A stretch of 64,000 nucleotides of DNA from Caldimonas mangrovi (GTDB lineage Bacteria; Pseudomonadota; Gammaproteobacteria; Burkholderiales; Burkholderiaceae_C), in NCBI RefSeq assembly GCF_023721835.1, contig NZ_JAMKFE010000009.1, positions 124,001 through 188,000 of the forward strand, given 5' to 3'. Positions 8,680 through 18,557 of the stretch are shown one piece after another (within the stretch, counting starts at the first letter, position 1; every line of letters starts with the position of its first letter). The translations under genes and the position numbers were made by a program. The notes below the pieces were generated by a model that did not search any database, was not told the DNA's origin, and was given only the letters and a program-made list of their open reading frames with translations.

Positions 8680-10519
8680 TCCGCACGACCTGCCTTCGAC
8701 GCCCGAGCCGGACAACGCCGTCGCCTCTCCCAACGAGACCGCCGGCGAAAAGCCGAAGCGTCGCAGCCCTCGCAAGCCGAAGGCCGTGCCGGCACCGAGC
8801 GAAGCTTCGGCCGAAGGTTCCGCAGCGGCCATGGCGGCCGAGGACGCGCCAGCTGAAGCGCTCCCGCCAGCCGCGAAGAAGACCCCGCGCCGTCGCAAGC
8901 CGGTTGCGCAGGCCGCTGAGCAGGCGGTCGATGCGGAAGCGGGCGAGGCCCGGGCCTCGCTCCCGGCTGAGCCGTCGGCCGCCATGGTGGGGGTGGACGC
9001 CGCCGCGTCGCCGGAGGTGGTCGCACAGACCATTGCGGCATCGCGGCCAGAGGACGAAGCGGCTGCTGAGCCCGGCAACGAAGGCGGCCCGCGTCGCCGC
9101 CGCGACCGGCGTGGGCGCCGCGGCGAGCGGGGCGAGCGAGGCACGAGCGAGGCCCCGCAGGAGGCCCGCAACGACGACCGCGCTGGGGGCGCGCAACATG
9201 GTCGCAAGGGGCCGAAACCGGGCCAGCCGCCGGCGGCGCAGCAGGCGGTGCAGGAGCGTTTCGCCGAGGTGCTCGCCGGCCATTTCGACACCGAGGACGA
9301 GCCGGAAGACGCCGAAGCGCAGCCAGCCAAGCGCGTGCTGCAGCCGGAGCCCGACGCGCCGAAGCTGCACAAGGTGCTGGCCCAGGCCGGCATCGGCTCG
9401 CGACGCGACATGGAGCAATTGATCCTCGAGGGGCGCATCTCGGTCAATGGCGAGCCGGCGCATATCGGCCAGCGCATTTCCTTCGGTGACCAAGTGCGCG
9501 TCAACGGCAAACCGATCAAGGTGCGCATTGCGCCGCCGCCACCCCGCGTGCTGGCCTATCACAAGCCGGCCGGCGAGGTCGTCTCGCACGACGACCCGCA
9601 GAACCGGCCGACGGTGTTCCGCCGCTTGCCGAAATTGCAACAGGGGAAATGGCAGTCGGTCGGTCGCCTCGATATCAACACCGAGGGGTTGCTGCTGTTC
9701 AGCAATTCCGGCGAGCTGGCCAACCAACTGATGCACCCGCGCTTCGGCGTCGAGCGAGAGTACGCGGTGCGCGTGCTCGGCACGCTGGACGACGGTTCGC
9801 GCGCCAAGCTGCTCGAAGGGGTCAAGATCGATGGCCAGCCGGCGAGTTTCAAATCGATCGAGGATGGCGGCGGCGAGGGTGCCAATCACTGGTATCGCGT
9901 GATCATTACCGAAGGGCGCAACCGTGAGGTGCGCAAGCTGTTCGACGCCGTCGGCCTGACGGTCAGCCGCCTGATCCGTATCCGCTACGGCACGGTCGTG
10001 CTTCCACGTGGTCTCAAGCGCGGCGTCTGGGTCGAGCTGGAAGACAACGACGTTCGTACCATCCGGCGCCTGGCCGGCGGCGACGTCACTCGTCCGGCCG
10101 AAGGCGACGGCAGGGGCGCCAAGGGTGGAAACAAGCGGCAGGGCGGCGGCAAAGACCGTCGAGGCAGCAAGGAACGGGGCCCCGGCCGTCCCGCCGGGCC
10201 GGACCCGTTGCAGCAAACATTCGACAAACGCTTTCGTTCGGCGGGCAGCGGGCCGGTCGGAGGCCGCGGCAATTCCGGCCCTGACCCGCTGGAGCAGACC
10301 TACGACAAGCGATTCGCGCAGTCAACCAAGGCCAAGGCGGCGGGCAACACTCCGCGCCAGCCCGATCCAATGCAGACCAGCGTCGGTTACATCGGTGGCG
10401 ACGCGTTCTACCGCAAGACCCATGGCAACAAGGGTGGGGGCGGTGGCGGGGGAGGCGGTGGCCGCAACAAAGGCTTCGGCGGTGGCGGTGGCCCGAAGCG
10501 CGGCGGCCGGGGACGCTGA
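8669..10519 (+). CDS. rluB: 23S rRNA pseudouridine(2605) synthase RluB, oversized
   Basis: This is an RsuA-family pseudouridine synthase. The core is at about residues 230-470: an S4 domain ([21 protein letters not shown]), then the catalytic [14 protein letters not shown] with Asp335, and [27 protein letters not shown]. At 616 residues it is about twice E. coli RluB. The extra length is an Ala/Glu/Arg-rich N-terminal arm of 225 residues and a basic, Gly-rich C-terminal arm of about 140 residues. The C-terminal arm contains three 27-residue repeats and a poly-Gly stretch. Such arms would be expected to contact RNA or ribosomes, which is inference. The gene is translationally coupled to scpB. 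Confidence 0.9.
   Translation: MNSDPHDLPSTPEPDNAVASPNETAGEKPKRRSPRKPKAVPAPSEASAEGSAAAMAAEDAPAEALPPAAKKTPRRRKPVAQAAEQAVDAEAGEARASLPAEPSAAMVGVDAAASPEVVAQTIAASRPEDEAAAEPGNEGGPRRRRDRRGRRGERGERGTSEAPQEARNDDRAGGAQHGRKGPKPGQPPAAQQAVQERFAEVLAGHFDTEDEPEDAEAQPAKRVLQPEPDAPKLHKVLAQAGIGSRRDMEQLILEGRISVNGEPAHIGQRISFGDQVRVNGKPIKVRIAPPPPRVLAYHKPAGEVVSHDDPQNRPTVFRRLPKLQQGKWQSVGRLDINTEGLLLFSNSGELANQLMHPRFGVEREYAVRVLGTLDDGSRAKLLEGVKIDGQPASFKSIEDGGGEGANHWYRVIITEGRNREVRKLFDAVGLTVSRLIRIRYGTVVLPRGLKRGVWVELEDNDVRTIRRLAGGDVTRPAEGDGRGAKGGNKRQGGGKDRRGSKERGPGRPAGPDPLQQTFDKRFRSAGSGPVGGRGNSGPDPLEQTYDKRFAQSTKAKAAGNTPRQPDPMQTSVGYIGGDAFYRKTHGNKGGGGGGGGGGRNKGFGGGGGPKRGGRGR
10199..10441 (+). repeat. Three 27-codon repeats in the RluB tail
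   Basis: PDP motifs begin exactly at residues 511, 538 and 565. The first two units share PDPL-Q/E-QT-F/Y-DKRF; the third starts PDPMQTS and has diverged. The spacing is exactly 81 bp each time. Confidence 0.75.
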
Positions 10520-10570
10520 GGCCCGACGGCTTCATGCCCTTTCGAGCCATTGGAATTAGCGGGCCGGGCT

Positions 10571-10599
10571 GGGGAAAACCCCGGTTCGAGAGCTACAAT
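10571..10599 (+). promoter_or_regulatory. Putative ndk promoter with GGGGAAAACCCC dyad
   Basis: TACAAT (10594-10599) lies 38 bases before the ndk ATG. The perfect palindrome GGGGAAAACCCC (10571-10582) occupies the place where the -35 hexamer would be. It could be an operator or a weak stem closing rluB; neither can be decided from sequence. Confidence 0.35.
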
Positions 10600-10637
10600 C
10601 GAAGGCTTTGCCAAGTACTTGATTCAGGAGAACTTTC

Positions 10638-11063
10638 ATGGCGGTCGAACGCACTCTGTCGATCATCAAACCCGATGCCGTGGCCAAGAACGTGATCGGC
10701 CAGATCTACTCGCGCTTCGAAGGCGCGGGTCTCAAGATCGTCGCGGCCCGGATGGCGCATCTGTCCCGTGGTGAGGCCGAGCAGTTCTATGCTGTCCACA
10801 AGGCTCGTCCTTTCTTCAAGGATCTGGTCGACTTCATGATCTCCGGCCCGGTCATGATCCAGGTGCTCGAAGGCGACAACGCCATCGCGAAGAACCGCGA
10901 GCTGATGGGTGCTACCGACCCCAAGAAGGCCGAGAAGGGCACCATCCGCGCCGACTTCGCCGACAGCATCGATGCCAATGCCGTGCACGGTTCCGACGCC
11001 CCCGAGACGGCTGCCGTCGAAGTGGCTTTCTTCTTCCCGGGCATGAACGTCTACAGCCGCTGA
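10638..11063 (+). CDS. ndk: Nucleoside diphosphate kinase
   Basis: Ndk transfers the gamma phosphate between nucleoside tri- and diphosphates through a phosphohistidine. The 141-residue protein has the exact family length. The N-terminus [12 protein letters not shown] and the active-site segment [10 protein letters not shown] are both present, with His117 as the phosphorylated residue. The ATG at 10638 has AGGAG upstream (TTCAGGAGAACTTTC). It precedes rlmN by 34 bases, a neighbour relation conserved in many proteobacteria. Confidence 0.97.
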   Translation: MAVERTLSIIKPDAVAKNVIGQIYSRFEGAGLKIVAARMAHLSRGEAEQFYAVHKARPFFKDLVDFMISGPVMIQVLEGDNAIAKNRELMGATDPKKAEKGTIRADFADSIDANAVHGSDAPETAAVEVAFFFPGMNVYSR

Positions 11064-11097
11064 GCGCGGTTGTAGCTTTCGCGTCCTCGAACGAGGA

Positions 11098-12240
11098 ATG
11101 CACGTGGCCGCCAACCTTCTCGACTTCGATCTCGACGGGCTGGCGGCCTACTGCGAGCAGCTGGGCGAAAAGCGCTTCCGCGCCACGCAGCTGTTCCGCT
11201 GGATCCATCAGAAAGGCGCGTCGGACTTCTCGCAGATGTCCGATCTCGCCAAGTCGCTGCGCGAGAAACTCGCCGGTGCCGCTGAGGTGCGGCCGCTGTC
11301 GGTACTGACCGAGCAGGCGTCCGCCGACGGCACGGTCAAGTGGCTGTTCGACGTCGGCAGCGGCAACGCCGTCGAATCGGTGTTCATTCCCGAGGACGAT
11401 CGCGGCACACTGTGCGTGTCCTCGCAAGCGGGCTGCGCGGTCGGCTGCCGCTTCTGCTCCACGGGCCATCAGGGCTTCAGCCGCAATCTCACGACCGGCG
11501 AGATCGTCGCGCAGCTCTGGTACGCGGAGCACCAGTTGCGCCGCCGCCTCCGGCTCGCACCGGGTGAGCGCGCGATCACGAACGTCGTGATGATGGGCAT
11601 GGGCGAGCCGCTGCAGAACTACGCCGCGCTCGTGCCAGCGCTGCGTGTGATGCTTGACGACCATGGCTACGGGCTCTCGCGGCGCCGGGTGACGGTTTCC
11701 ACTTCGGGTGTCGTGCCTATGATCGACCGTCTGCGTCAGGACTGCCCGGTGGCGCTCGCCGTGTCGCTGCATGCGCCGAACGATCCGCTGCGCGATGAGC
11801 TCGTGCCGCTGAACCGCAAGTACCCGACCAGCGAATTGCTCGATGCCTGCAACCGCTACCTGGACACCGCTCCGCGCGACTTCATCACCTTCGAGTACTG
11901 CATGCTCGACGGCGTCAACGACACCGAGCGGCATGCTCGCGAGCTGGTCGCGTTGCTGAAGGGGCGCGTGTCGTGCAAGCTGAACCTGATTCCGTTCAAT
12001 CCTTTCCCGGCGTCCGGCTTGAAGCGTTCTTCGCGCGGGCAGGTGCAGGCTTTTGCCAAGGTGCTGATGGATGCTGGTATCGTCACCACCGTTCGCAAGA
12101 CGCGCGGGGACGACATCGACGCGGCTTGCGGTCAGTTGGCCGGCGAAGTGCAGGACCGCACCAACGTGCAGCAGCGTCTGACGCGCCAGCCGATTCGCAT
12201 CCACGCAACGACCGGCTCGAGCCGGCAGGAGACGAAATGA
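11098..12240 (+). CDS. rlmN: Dual-specificity 23S rRNA (A2503)/tRNA (A37) C2-methyltransferase RlmN
   Basis: RlmN is a radical SAM enzyme that methylates C2 of adenine in 23S rRNA and certain tRNAs. The 380-residue protein carries the radical SAM cysteines C113-x3-C117-x2-C120 in [13 protein letters not shown], and a GEPL motif (MGMGEPLQN) for SAM. The conserved C-terminal cysteine expected to form the methyl-carrying thiolate appears in the DAACGQL segment near residue 345. The TGA overlaps the ATG of pilW (ATGA), which suggests coupled translation. Confidence 0.96.
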   Translation: MHVAANLLDFDLDGLAAYCEQLGEKRFRATQLFRWIHQKGASDFSQMSDLAKSLREKLAGAAEVRPLSVLTEQASADGTVKWLFDVGSGNAVESVFIPEDDRGTLCVSSQAGCAVGCRFCSTGHQGFSRNLTTGEIVAQLWYAEHQLRRRLRLAPGERAITNVVMMGMGEPLQNYAALVPALRVMLDDHGYGLSRRRVTVSTSGVVPMIDRLRQDCPVALAVSLHAPNDPLRDELVPLNRKYPTSELLDACNRYLDTAPRDFITFEYCMLDGVNDTERHARELVALLKGRVSCKLNLIPFNPFPASGLKRSSRGQVQAFAKVLMDAGIVTTVRKTRGDDIDAACGQLAGEVQDRTNVQQRLTRQPIRIHATTGSSRQETK

Positions 12241-13055
12241 TCACGTTGGGTCGGTCCGGGTCCCGGGGGGTATGGCATCTGGCCGCATGGATCGTTGCGA
12301 GCGCGCTGGCAACGGGCTGCGCGACGTCGCCGTCGGCCGGCGAGTCGCGCGAGATTCCCACCGCTTCAGACCAGACCGATGCGCAGAAGCGCGCACGCAT
12401 CCGGCTGGAGCTGGCGTCGGCGTACTTTGCACAAGGCCAGGCGACCACCGCGCTGGACGAAGTCAAGCAGGCGCTGCAAGCCGATCCTTCGATGCCGCAG
12501 GCCTACAACCTGCGCGGCCTGATCTACGCCAGCCTCAGCGAGGATCGCCTTGCCGAGGAGAGCTTTCGCCGTGCGCTGCAGCTCGACAGCCGCGATGCCG
12601 ACGTGATGCACAACTATGGCTGGTTCTTGTGCCAGCGCAACCGCTATCCCGAAGCGTATGCGCAGTTCGACGCGACGCTTGCCGTGCCGCAATACCGCGA
12701 CACCACACGCACGCTGTTCGTCAAGGGCGTGTGCCAGGCACGTGCCGGCGCACTCGGTGAGGCCGAGAAGAGCCTGATGCGGGCCTACGAACTCGACCCT
12801 GCCAGTCCCGCTATCGCGGTCAACCTCGCCGACGTGCTGTATCGCCGTGGCGAGCTCGAGCGTGCGCGCTTCTATATCCGTCGCGTCAACAACTCGCCCC
12901 AGTTCACCAACGCCGAGACGCTGTGGCTGGCCGCGCGCATCGAGCACAAGATTGGCAACACCTCTGGCGCGATGGATTACGGCAATCAGCTGAAGCGGCG
13001 CTACCCGAATTCACGCGAGGCCGCGGCGTTCGAGCGAGGAGCGTTCAATGACTGA
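12237..13055 (+). CDS. pilW: Type IV pilus biogenesis/stability lipoprotein PilW (PilF)
   Basis: This is an outer-membrane lipoprotein that stabilises the PilQ secretin of type IV pili in the families where it has been studied. It has 272 residues. The signal peptide ends SALATGC, so Cys28 is the likely lipidated residue. TPR repeats follow ([27 protein letters not shown] and [28 protein letters not shown], among others), with the family signature [22 protein letters not shown]. The start is fixed by the signal peptide and the ATGA overlap with rlmN. The rlmN-pilW-rodZ-ispG order is common in proteobacteria. No other pilus gene is present in this window. Confidence 0.9.
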   Translation: MITLGRSGSRGVWHLAAWIVASALATGCATSPSAGESREIPTASDQTDAQKRARIRLELASAYFAQGQATTALDEVKQALQADPSMPQAYNLRGLIYASLSEDRLAEESFRRALQLDSRDADVMHNYGWFLCQRNRYPEAYAQFDATLAVPQYRDTTRTLFVKGVCQARAGALGEAEKSLMRAYELDPASPAIAVNLADVLYRRGELERARFYIRRVNNSPQFTNAETLWLAARIEHKIGNTSGAMDYGNQLKRRYPNSREAAAFERGAFND

Positions 13056-13956
13056 GGCGGACCGCAGCACGGTGTCGACCGCCGAGACGGCGGCAGGGGG
13101 GCAGACCGCCGGCGAAATGCTGAAGGCCGCGCGGCTGGCGCATGGCGTGCACATCGCCGCGTTGGCGGCGTCGATCAAGGTGTCGATACAGAAGCTCGAG
13201 CTGCTCGAGGCCGATCGTTTCGACGAACTGCCCGATCCGACCTTCGCGCGTGCGCTGGCACAGACCGTGTGTCGCTTCCTCAAGATCGATCCGGTGCCGG
13301 TGCTCGCGCGCCTGCCTGAGCCGGGCACACCGTCCAAGCTCGAACACGTTGCGCGCGGGCTGAACCAGCCCTTCCGCGACAGCACGTCGCGCGCGGGCGA
13401 CGGCGTGAAGCTGTCAGCGCTGTCGCGACCGACGGTGTGGCTGCCGCTGCTGATCGTCGTCGCCGCGGTCGTGCTGTGGCTGCTGCCACCCGGGATGCTG
13501 AAGCTGCCGCAGGGCTGGGGTTCCAGCGAAACGGCTGCGCCCCGCGGCGAGGGGACGACCGTCACGACGCCGGTGCCGGTGATGCCGCCGGCGGAAGCCG
13601 CCTCCGAGACGGTTCATTCCGCGCCGCTGGTGGTGGCCCCGCCGCTGCAGGAAGCCGCGTCCGAACCTGCGGCTGCTGCTGCACCGACGTCTGCCGCGCC
13701 GGCAGCGCCCGTTTCGACGGACGCCCCCCTGGTCGTGCGCACAACGGCCGAAAGCTGGCTGGAGGTGCGCGACGCGAACGGCCGCGTGCTGGTGTCGCGT
13801 CTGGTGGCTCCCGGCGAAACGCTCGCGCTGAGCGGCAGTTTCCCGATGCGCGTGCGTGTCGGCAACGCGGGAGCGACGCAGCTCGTCGTGCGCGGCCAGC
13901 CCTTCGACATCGCTCCGTTCGTGCGCGACAACGTGGCGCGATTCGACGTCAAGTAG
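13048..13956 (+). CDS. rodZ: RodZ-like helix-turn-helix membrane protein
   Basis: RodZ is a bitopic inner-membrane protein that links MreB to the cell-wall machinery. The 302-residue protein has a cytoplasmic HTH_25 domain (GEMLKAARLAHGVHIAALA to about residue 90), a single transmembrane helix (WLPLLIVVAAVVLWLLP, about 131-147), a Pro/Ala/Thr-rich periplasmic linker, and a C-terminal DUF4115 beta domain (TTAESWLEVRDANGRVLVSRLV). This is the standard RodZ architecture. The start overlaps pilW by 8 bases. Assignment as RodZ rather than a generic HTH protein is supported by the ispG neighbour. Confidence 0.87.
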   Translation: MTEADRSTVSTAETAAGGQTAGEMLKAARLAHGVHIAALAASIKVSIQKLELLEADRFDELPDPTFARALAQTVCRFLKIDPVPVLARLPEPGTPSKLEHVARGLNQPFRDSTSRAGDGVKLSALSRPTVWLPLLIVVAAVVLWLLPPGMLKLPQGWGSSETAAPRGEGTTVTTPVPVMPPAEAASETVHSAPLVVAPPLQEAASEPAAAAAPTSAAPAAPVSTDAPLVVRTTAESWLEVRDANGRVLVSRLVAPGETLALSGSFPMRVRVGNAGATQLVVRGQPFDIAPFVRDNVARFDVK

Positions 13957-13989
13957 TCGCAACGCCTGTACGCCATCAGGTTCCATTCC

Positions 13990-15273
13990 ATGCAGCCGCT
14001 CACTCCCGACCTCGACCATTTCACCGAAGCCGCGTCCCCGGCGCCGAGGCGCGCGCGCCAGGCGGTCGTGCGCTGGGGTGAGCGGATCGTGACGATCGGC
14101 GGTGACGCCCCGGTGCGGGTGCAGTCGATGACGAACACCGACACCGTCGACGTGATCGAGACAGCGGTGCAGGTCAAGGAGTTGGCGCTGGCCGGCTCCG
14201 AGATGGTGCGCATCACGGTCAACACACCGGAGGCGGCTCAGGCGGTACCGGCGATCCGCGAGCAGCTCGATCGCATGGGTGTGGACGTGCCCCTGGTCGG
14301 CGACTTCCACTACAACGGCCACACGCTGCTGACGCAGTTCCCCGGCTGCGCCGAGGCGTTGTCGAAGTACCGCATCAACCCCGGCAACGTCGGCAAGGGC
14401 GACAAGCGCGACCGCCAGTTCGCGCAGATGATCGAAGTCGCGATGCGGCACGACAAGCCGGTGCGCATCGGCGTCAATTGGGGCAGCCTCGACCAGGAGC
14501 TGCTGGCTGAACTGATGGACGAGAACGCCGGCCGTGCCAAGCCATGGGACGCGCAGCAGGTGATGTACCAGGCGCTGATCACCTCGGCCATCGAGTCGGC
14601 CCGCCGCGCCGAGGCGCTGGGCATGAACGGCGACCAGATCATCCTGTCGTGCAAGGTCAGCGGCGTGCAGGATCTGGTCTCGGTCTATCGCGGGCTGGCT
14701 CGGCGTTGCGACTATCCGCTGCATCTCGGCCTGACCGAGGCCGGCATGGGTACCAAGGGCACCGTGGCGTCCACCGCCGCCTTGGCGATCCTGCTGCAAG
14801 AGGGCATCGGCGACACGATACGCGTGTCGCTGACGCCGCAGCCGGGCGAGGCGCGTACACAAGAGGTGGTCGTCGCCATGGAGATTCTGCAGTCGCTGGG
14901 CCTGCGCGCGTTCGTGCCGAGCGTGACCGCCTGCCCGGGCTGCGGGCGGACCACCAGCACCGTGTTCCAGGTACTCGCCAAGCAGATCGACGACTACCTG
15001 CGCGCACAGATGCCGCTGTGGAAGGCGCGCTATCCCGGCGTCGAGACGATGAAGGTCGCGGTGATGGGCTGCATCGTCAATGGCCCCGGCGAGAGCAAGC
15101 ATGCCGACATCGGCATCAGCCTGCCGGGCACGGGCGAAAGCCCCGCCGCACCGGTATTCATCGATGGCGAGAAGGCGTTGACGCTGCGCGGCGAAGGCAT
15201 TGCGCGGGAATTCCAGAAGATCGTCGAGGATTACATCGAGCGGCGCTATGGCAGCGTCACGGCCGCGCATTGA
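13990..15273 (+). CDS. ispG: 4-hydroxy-3-methylbut-2-en-1-yl diphosphate synthase (flavodoxin)
   Basis: IspG (GcpE) performs the penultimate MEP-pathway step, reductively opening the cyclodiphosphate with a 4Fe-4S cluster. The 427-residue protein has the N-terminal TIM-barrel part ([19 protein letters not shown]). The cluster-binding region is CPGCGRTTS followed by [16 protein letters not shown]. The length is typical of betaproteobacterial IspG, which has a small insertion relative to E. coli (372). It lies in the conserved rodZ-ispG-hisS order. Dxr, of the same pathway, is encoded at 39100. Confidence 0.96.
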   Translation: MQPLTPDLDHFTEAASPAPRRARQAVVRWGERIVTIGGDAPVRVQSMTNTDTVDVIETAVQVKELALAGSEMVRITVNTPEAAQAVPAIREQLDRMGVDVPLVGDFHYNGHTLLTQFPGCAEALSKYRINPGNVGKGDKRDRQFAQMIEVAMRHDKPVRIGVNWGSLDQELLAELMDENAGRAKPWDAQQVMYQALITSAIESARRAEALGMNGDQIILSCKVSGVQDLVSVYRGLARRCDYPLHLGLTEAGMGTKGTVASTAALAILLQEGIGDTIRVSLTPQPGEARTQEVVVAMEILQSLGLRAFVPSVTACPGCGRTTSTVFQVLAKQIDDYLRAQMPLWKARYPGVETMKVAVMGCIVNGPGESKHADIGISLPGTGESPAAPVFIDGEKALTLRGEGIAREFQKIVEDYIERRYGSVTAAH

Positions 15274-15324
15274 ACCAGGCGCCGCCGAGACCGTCCCTGC
15301 CTTCCAACTTCCAACGCGGCCCAC

Positions 15325-16650
15325 ATGGCTGCCTACGACATGGCTGAAATCCTGCGTGCCGTCAAAGGCATGAACGACATCCTGCCGGCCAGCGTGCCGC
15401 GCACCGAGAAGCTGCCCGATTCCGCGCTGTGGCAATGGTTCGAGGTTACCGTGCGCAAGGTGCTCTCGCGCTATGGCTACCAGTACGCGCTGATGCCGAT
15501 CGTGGAGCCGACCGCGCTGTTCGTGCGGGGCCTCGGAGAGGTGACCGACATCGTCGAGAAAGAGATGTACTCCTTCGTCGACTCAATGAACGGTGACAAG
15601 CTCACGCTGCGCCCTGAGGCGACTGCCGGCATCGTGCGCGCGATGATCGAGCACAACGCGCTCTACAACGGGCCGCTGCGCGTATGGACCATGGGCCCGA
15701 TGTTCCGTCACGAGAAGCCGCAGAAGGGACGTTACCGGCAGTTCCACCAGCTCGACGTGGAGGCGTTGGGGTTTCCGGGCCCCGACGTGGACGCCGAAAT
15801 GATCCTGATGATACGTAGCCTCTGGCGCGAGTTGGGGCTGCTCGAAGGGCGGCATGTCCGCCTGGAACTCAACAGCCTTGGCCAACTGGAGGAGCGCAAG
15901 CAGCACCGCGATGCGCTGGTGTCCTACTTTGAGCGCCACGCCGTCCAACTGGACGCCGATTCACAGCGCCGGCTGCACAGCAATCCGCTGCGTATTCTCG
16001 ACAGCAAGAATCCGGCAATGCAGGCGCTGATCGAAGCGGCGCCGAAGCTGATGGACTTCCTCGGCGACGCCTCGCTTGCGCACTTCGACGGGGTGCGTTC
16101 CGCGCTGGATGCAGCCGGTCTCGAATACCGCGTGAACCCGCGCCTGGTGCGCGGCATGGACTACTACAACCTCACCGTGTTCGAGTGGGTAACCGATCAA
16201 CTCGGATCCCAGGGGACGGTGTGCGGCGGTGGCCGTTACGACGGGCTGATTGAGCAGTTGGGTGGCAAGCCGGCGCCCGCGGTAGGCTTCGGTCTGGGCA
16301 TTGAACGGCTGCTTCTGCTGGTTCAAGAGCTGGCGTTGCCCGTGCCGGCAGCTGCGCCGGTCGCGTATGCGGTCGTGCCGTCGCCGCAGCAGATGCCGCA
16401 AATCCTGCCCGCGCTGGAAACGCTGCGCGCCGCGGGGGTGTCGGTGCAGATGCATGCCGGCGGCGGCAGCATGAAATCGCAGTTCAAGAAGGCTGACACC
16501 AGTGGAGCCCGCTACGCACTCGTATTCGGCGAGGCGGAGGTCGCGCAAGGCATGGTGGCCGTGAAACCGCTGCGCGACGCGGCCGCGCCCCAAGTCATCC
16601 GGCCGATTGCCGATGCAGGCGCCTGGGCGCGCGAACTGCTCGACGCATAA
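15325..16650 (+). CDS. hisS: Histidine--tRNA ligase
   Basis: This is a class II aminoacyl-tRNA synthetase charging tRNA-His. The 441-residue protein has KGMNDILP near the N-terminus, motif 2 ([17 protein letters not shown]), the histidine-specific signatures [15 protein letters not shown] and [10 protein letters not shown], motif 3 ([11 protein letters not shown]), and a C-terminal anticodon-binding domain. The ATG at 15325 adds MAAYD before a second ATG at 15340; either could be used. HisZ, a catalytically inactive paralogue, is encoded at 24122. Confidence 0.96.
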   Translation: MAAYDMAEILRAVKGMNDILPASVPRTEKLPDSALWQWFEVTVRKVLSRYGYQYALMPIVEPTALFVRGLGEVTDIVEKEMYSFVDSMNGDKLTLRPEATAGIVRAMIEHNALYNGPLRVWTMGPMFRHEKPQKGRYRQFHQLDVEALGFPGPDVDAEMILMIRSLWRELGLLEGRHVRLELNSLGQLEERKQHRDALVSYFERHAVQLDADSQRRLHSNPLRILDSKNPAMQALIEAAPKLMDFLGDASLAHFDGVRSALDAAGLEYRVNPRLVRGMDYYNLTVFEWVTDQLGSQGTVCGGGRYDGLIEQLGGKPAPAVGFGLGIERLLLLVQELALPVPAAAPVAYAVVPSPQQMPQILPALETLRAAGVSVQMHAGGGSMKSQFKKADTSGARYALVFGEAEVAQGMVAVKPLRDAAAPQVIRPIADAGAWARELLDA

Positions 16651-16704
16651 TTCCGCCTTTCGGCCGCGTCCTGCGGTCCCGCCTCTTTCTCTGGAACGCC
16701 CTGT

Positions 16705-17379
16705 ATGGCCACCCAACTCGACCTCGAAGAACAAGAGCAGCTTGAGAACATCAAGCACTTCTGGAAGCAGTACGGCAGCCTGATCACCTGGGTGGTGATC
16801 CTGGTCCTGGCCGCCTTTGCCGGATGGAACGGCTGGAACTGGTGGCAGCGGGACCAGGCAGTCAAGGCCAGCGCGCTGTACGACGAAGTCGACAAGGCGG
16901 CGCAAGGCAACAGCGCCGACCAGGCTTTGCGCGCCTTCAATGATCTGAAAGACCGCTATCCCCGCACCGTTTTCGCAGCGCAGGCGGGGCTGCTGGCCGC
17001 CAAGGTGCTGCATGACCAGGACAAGAGCGAAGAGGCGCGCACGGCGCTCGCCTGGGTCAGTGACCACGCGAGCCAGGATGCATACGGTGCCATCGCACGG
17101 CTGCGCCTGGCCGGCTTGCTGCTCGATCAGAAAGCGTACGACGACGCGCTGAAACGGCTGTCTGGCTCGATGCCGAAGGAGTTCGAGGCGCTGGCCGCCG
17201 ACCGCCGCGGTGATGTCTACCTGGCGCAGGGTCAGCAGGCCGAGGCGCAGGCTGAATACGAAAAGGCCTACAAGGGCATGCCGGCCACCGCAGAGTACCG
17301 CCGTCTGGTCGAGGCCAAGCTGACCGCGCTCGGCAAGGCGCCCGCACCAGAGACCCCCGCCTCGGAGGTGACGCAGTGA
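16705..17379 (+). CDS. yfgM: YfgM family protein (ancillary SecYEG translocon subunit)
   Basis: This is a bitopic inner-membrane TPR protein that, in E. coli, associates with SecYEG and PpiD. It has 224 residues. A short cytoplasmic N-terminus ATQLDLEEQEQLENIKHFWKQYG is followed by one membrane helix (SLITWVVILVLAAFAGWNGW, about 28-48). The remainder is a periplasmic TPR-like domain (ARTALAWVSDHASQDAYGAIARLRLAGLLLDQ). The hisS-yfgM-bamB-der order is the conserved one. Its stop overlaps the GTG start of bamB by 4 bases. Confidence 0.9.
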   Translation: MATQLDLEEQEQLENIKHFWKQYGSLITWVVILVLAAFAGWNGWNWWQRDQAVKASALYDEVDKAAQGNSADQALRAFNDLKDRYPRTVFAAQAGLLAAKVLHDQDKSEEARTALAWVSDHASQDAYGAIARLRLAGLLLDQKAYDDALKRLSGSMPKEFEALAADRRGDVYLAQGQQAEAQAEYEKAYKGMPATAEYRRLVEAKLTALGKAPAPETPASEVTQ

Positions 17380-18527
17380 ACGGTCGCGCAGCGGGACAGG
17401 GTGGGCGCATCGCGGTCGTGCGCCTGGTGGGGGCCGTGGCGTTGCTTGCGCTGGCGGCATGTTCGAGCGCGCCGAAGAAGCCCGATCCGGCGCCTCTGAT
17501 CTCGCCGGCGCCGAGCGCCATGCCCGTGCAGACGGTCTGGAGCGAGCGCATCGGCGACGTCAAGCTGCCGCTGCGCGTTGCGGTGGCCGGTGACGGCGTG
17601 ACCGTCGCCGCCAGCGACGGTAGCGTGGTCCACTTCGATGCTGCCACCGGCAAAGTGCGCTGGCGCGGCCACATCGATGCGACGCTCGTTGCCGGAGTCG
17701 GCAGCGATGGGCGCTTCACGGCCGTCGTTACCGAGGGCAACGAAGTCGCGGTGCTGGAGCAGGGCAGGCTGCTCTGGCGCGAACGCATCGGGTCACGCGT
17801 CGTCACCGCGCCGCTGGTCGCGGGCGAGCGCGTGTTCGTCTACGGCTCCGATCGTTCCGTGCACGCCTACGATGCCCAGGCCGGCGGCAAGCTCTGGACG
17901 CAACGCCGACCCGGCGACCCGCTGACCCTGTCGCAGCCGGGTGTGCTGCTGCCCGTGCGTGACACCCTGGTGGTCGGACAAGGGCCGCGGTTGGCGGGAC
18001 TCGACCCCCTGCGCGGTTCGGTCCGCTGGGAAGCGTCGGTGGCGTCTCCGCGCGGGACCAACGAGGTGGAACGGTTGGCAGACCTGGTCGGGCCCGCGGG
18101 ACGCGACGGCGACACGGTGTGCGTGCGTGCCTTCCAGTCTGCTGTCGGCTGTGTCGACGCGCTGCGCGGCGGCCTGCTGTGGAGCAAGACGAGCAGCGGC
18201 GGGCTGGGCGTCTCCCTGGACGACCGCCACCTCTACGGCGTCGATGCGACCGACAAGGTGACCGCCTATCGACGTGCCGACGGCGAGGTGGCGTGGAATG
18301 TCGAGAGCTACCGTTTTCGAGGGCTGAGCGCGCCTTTTGCGGTCGGGCGCAGCGTCGTTGTCGGCGACGCCGAAGGCTATGTGCACTTCCTGTCGGCCCA
18401 TGACGGTACACCGCTGGCGCGCGTCGCGACGGACGGTTCTCGCATCATCGCTCAGCCGGTGCTGGCCGCCGGTCTGCTCATCGTCGTGACCAGCTCAGGC
18501 AGCGTCCATGCGCTGCGGGCGCAGTGA
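17376..18527 (+). CDS. bamB: Outer membrane protein assembly factor BamB
   Basis: BamB is a PQQ-type beta-propeller lipoprotein of the BAM complex. The 383-residue protein starts at GTG 17376, overlapping the yfgM stop (GTGA), with GGAGGTGA just upstream. The signal peptide ends in LALAAC, giving Cys29 as the lipidation site. Several propeller-blade signatures are visible, such as VVHFDAATGKVRWRG, VHAYDAQAGGKLWTQR, LDPLRGSVRWE, VDALRGGLLW and VTAYRRADGEVAW. It acts in the periplasm at the outer membrane together with BamA and BamD. Confidence 0.94.
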   Translation: MNGRAAGQGGRIAVVRLVGAVALLALAACSSAPKKPDPAPLISPAPSAMPVQTVWSERIGDVKLPLRVAVAGDGVTVAASDGSVVHFDAATGKVRWRGHIDATLVAGVGSDGRFTAVVTEGNEVAVLEQGRLLWRERIGSRVVTAPLVAGERVFVYGSDRSVHAYDAQAGGKLWTQRRPGDPLTLSQPGVLLPVRDTLVVGQGPRLAGLDPLRGSVRWEASVASPRGTNEVERLADLVGPAGRDGDTVCVRAFQSAVGCVDALRGGLLWSKTSSGGLGVSLDDRHLYGVDATDKVTAYRRADGEVAWNVESYRFRGLSAPFAVGRSVVVGDAEGYVHFLSAHDGTPLARVATDGSRIIAQPVLAAGLLIVVTSSGSVHALRAQ

Positions 18528-18557
18528 CTGCCGCGGCGCAGCATCGAGGCTGATTCC

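Noticed and set aside
13414-15435. Long reverse-strand open frame (673 codons)
   Set aside because: Antisense of rodZ and ispG, no family motif; a by-product of high G+C.
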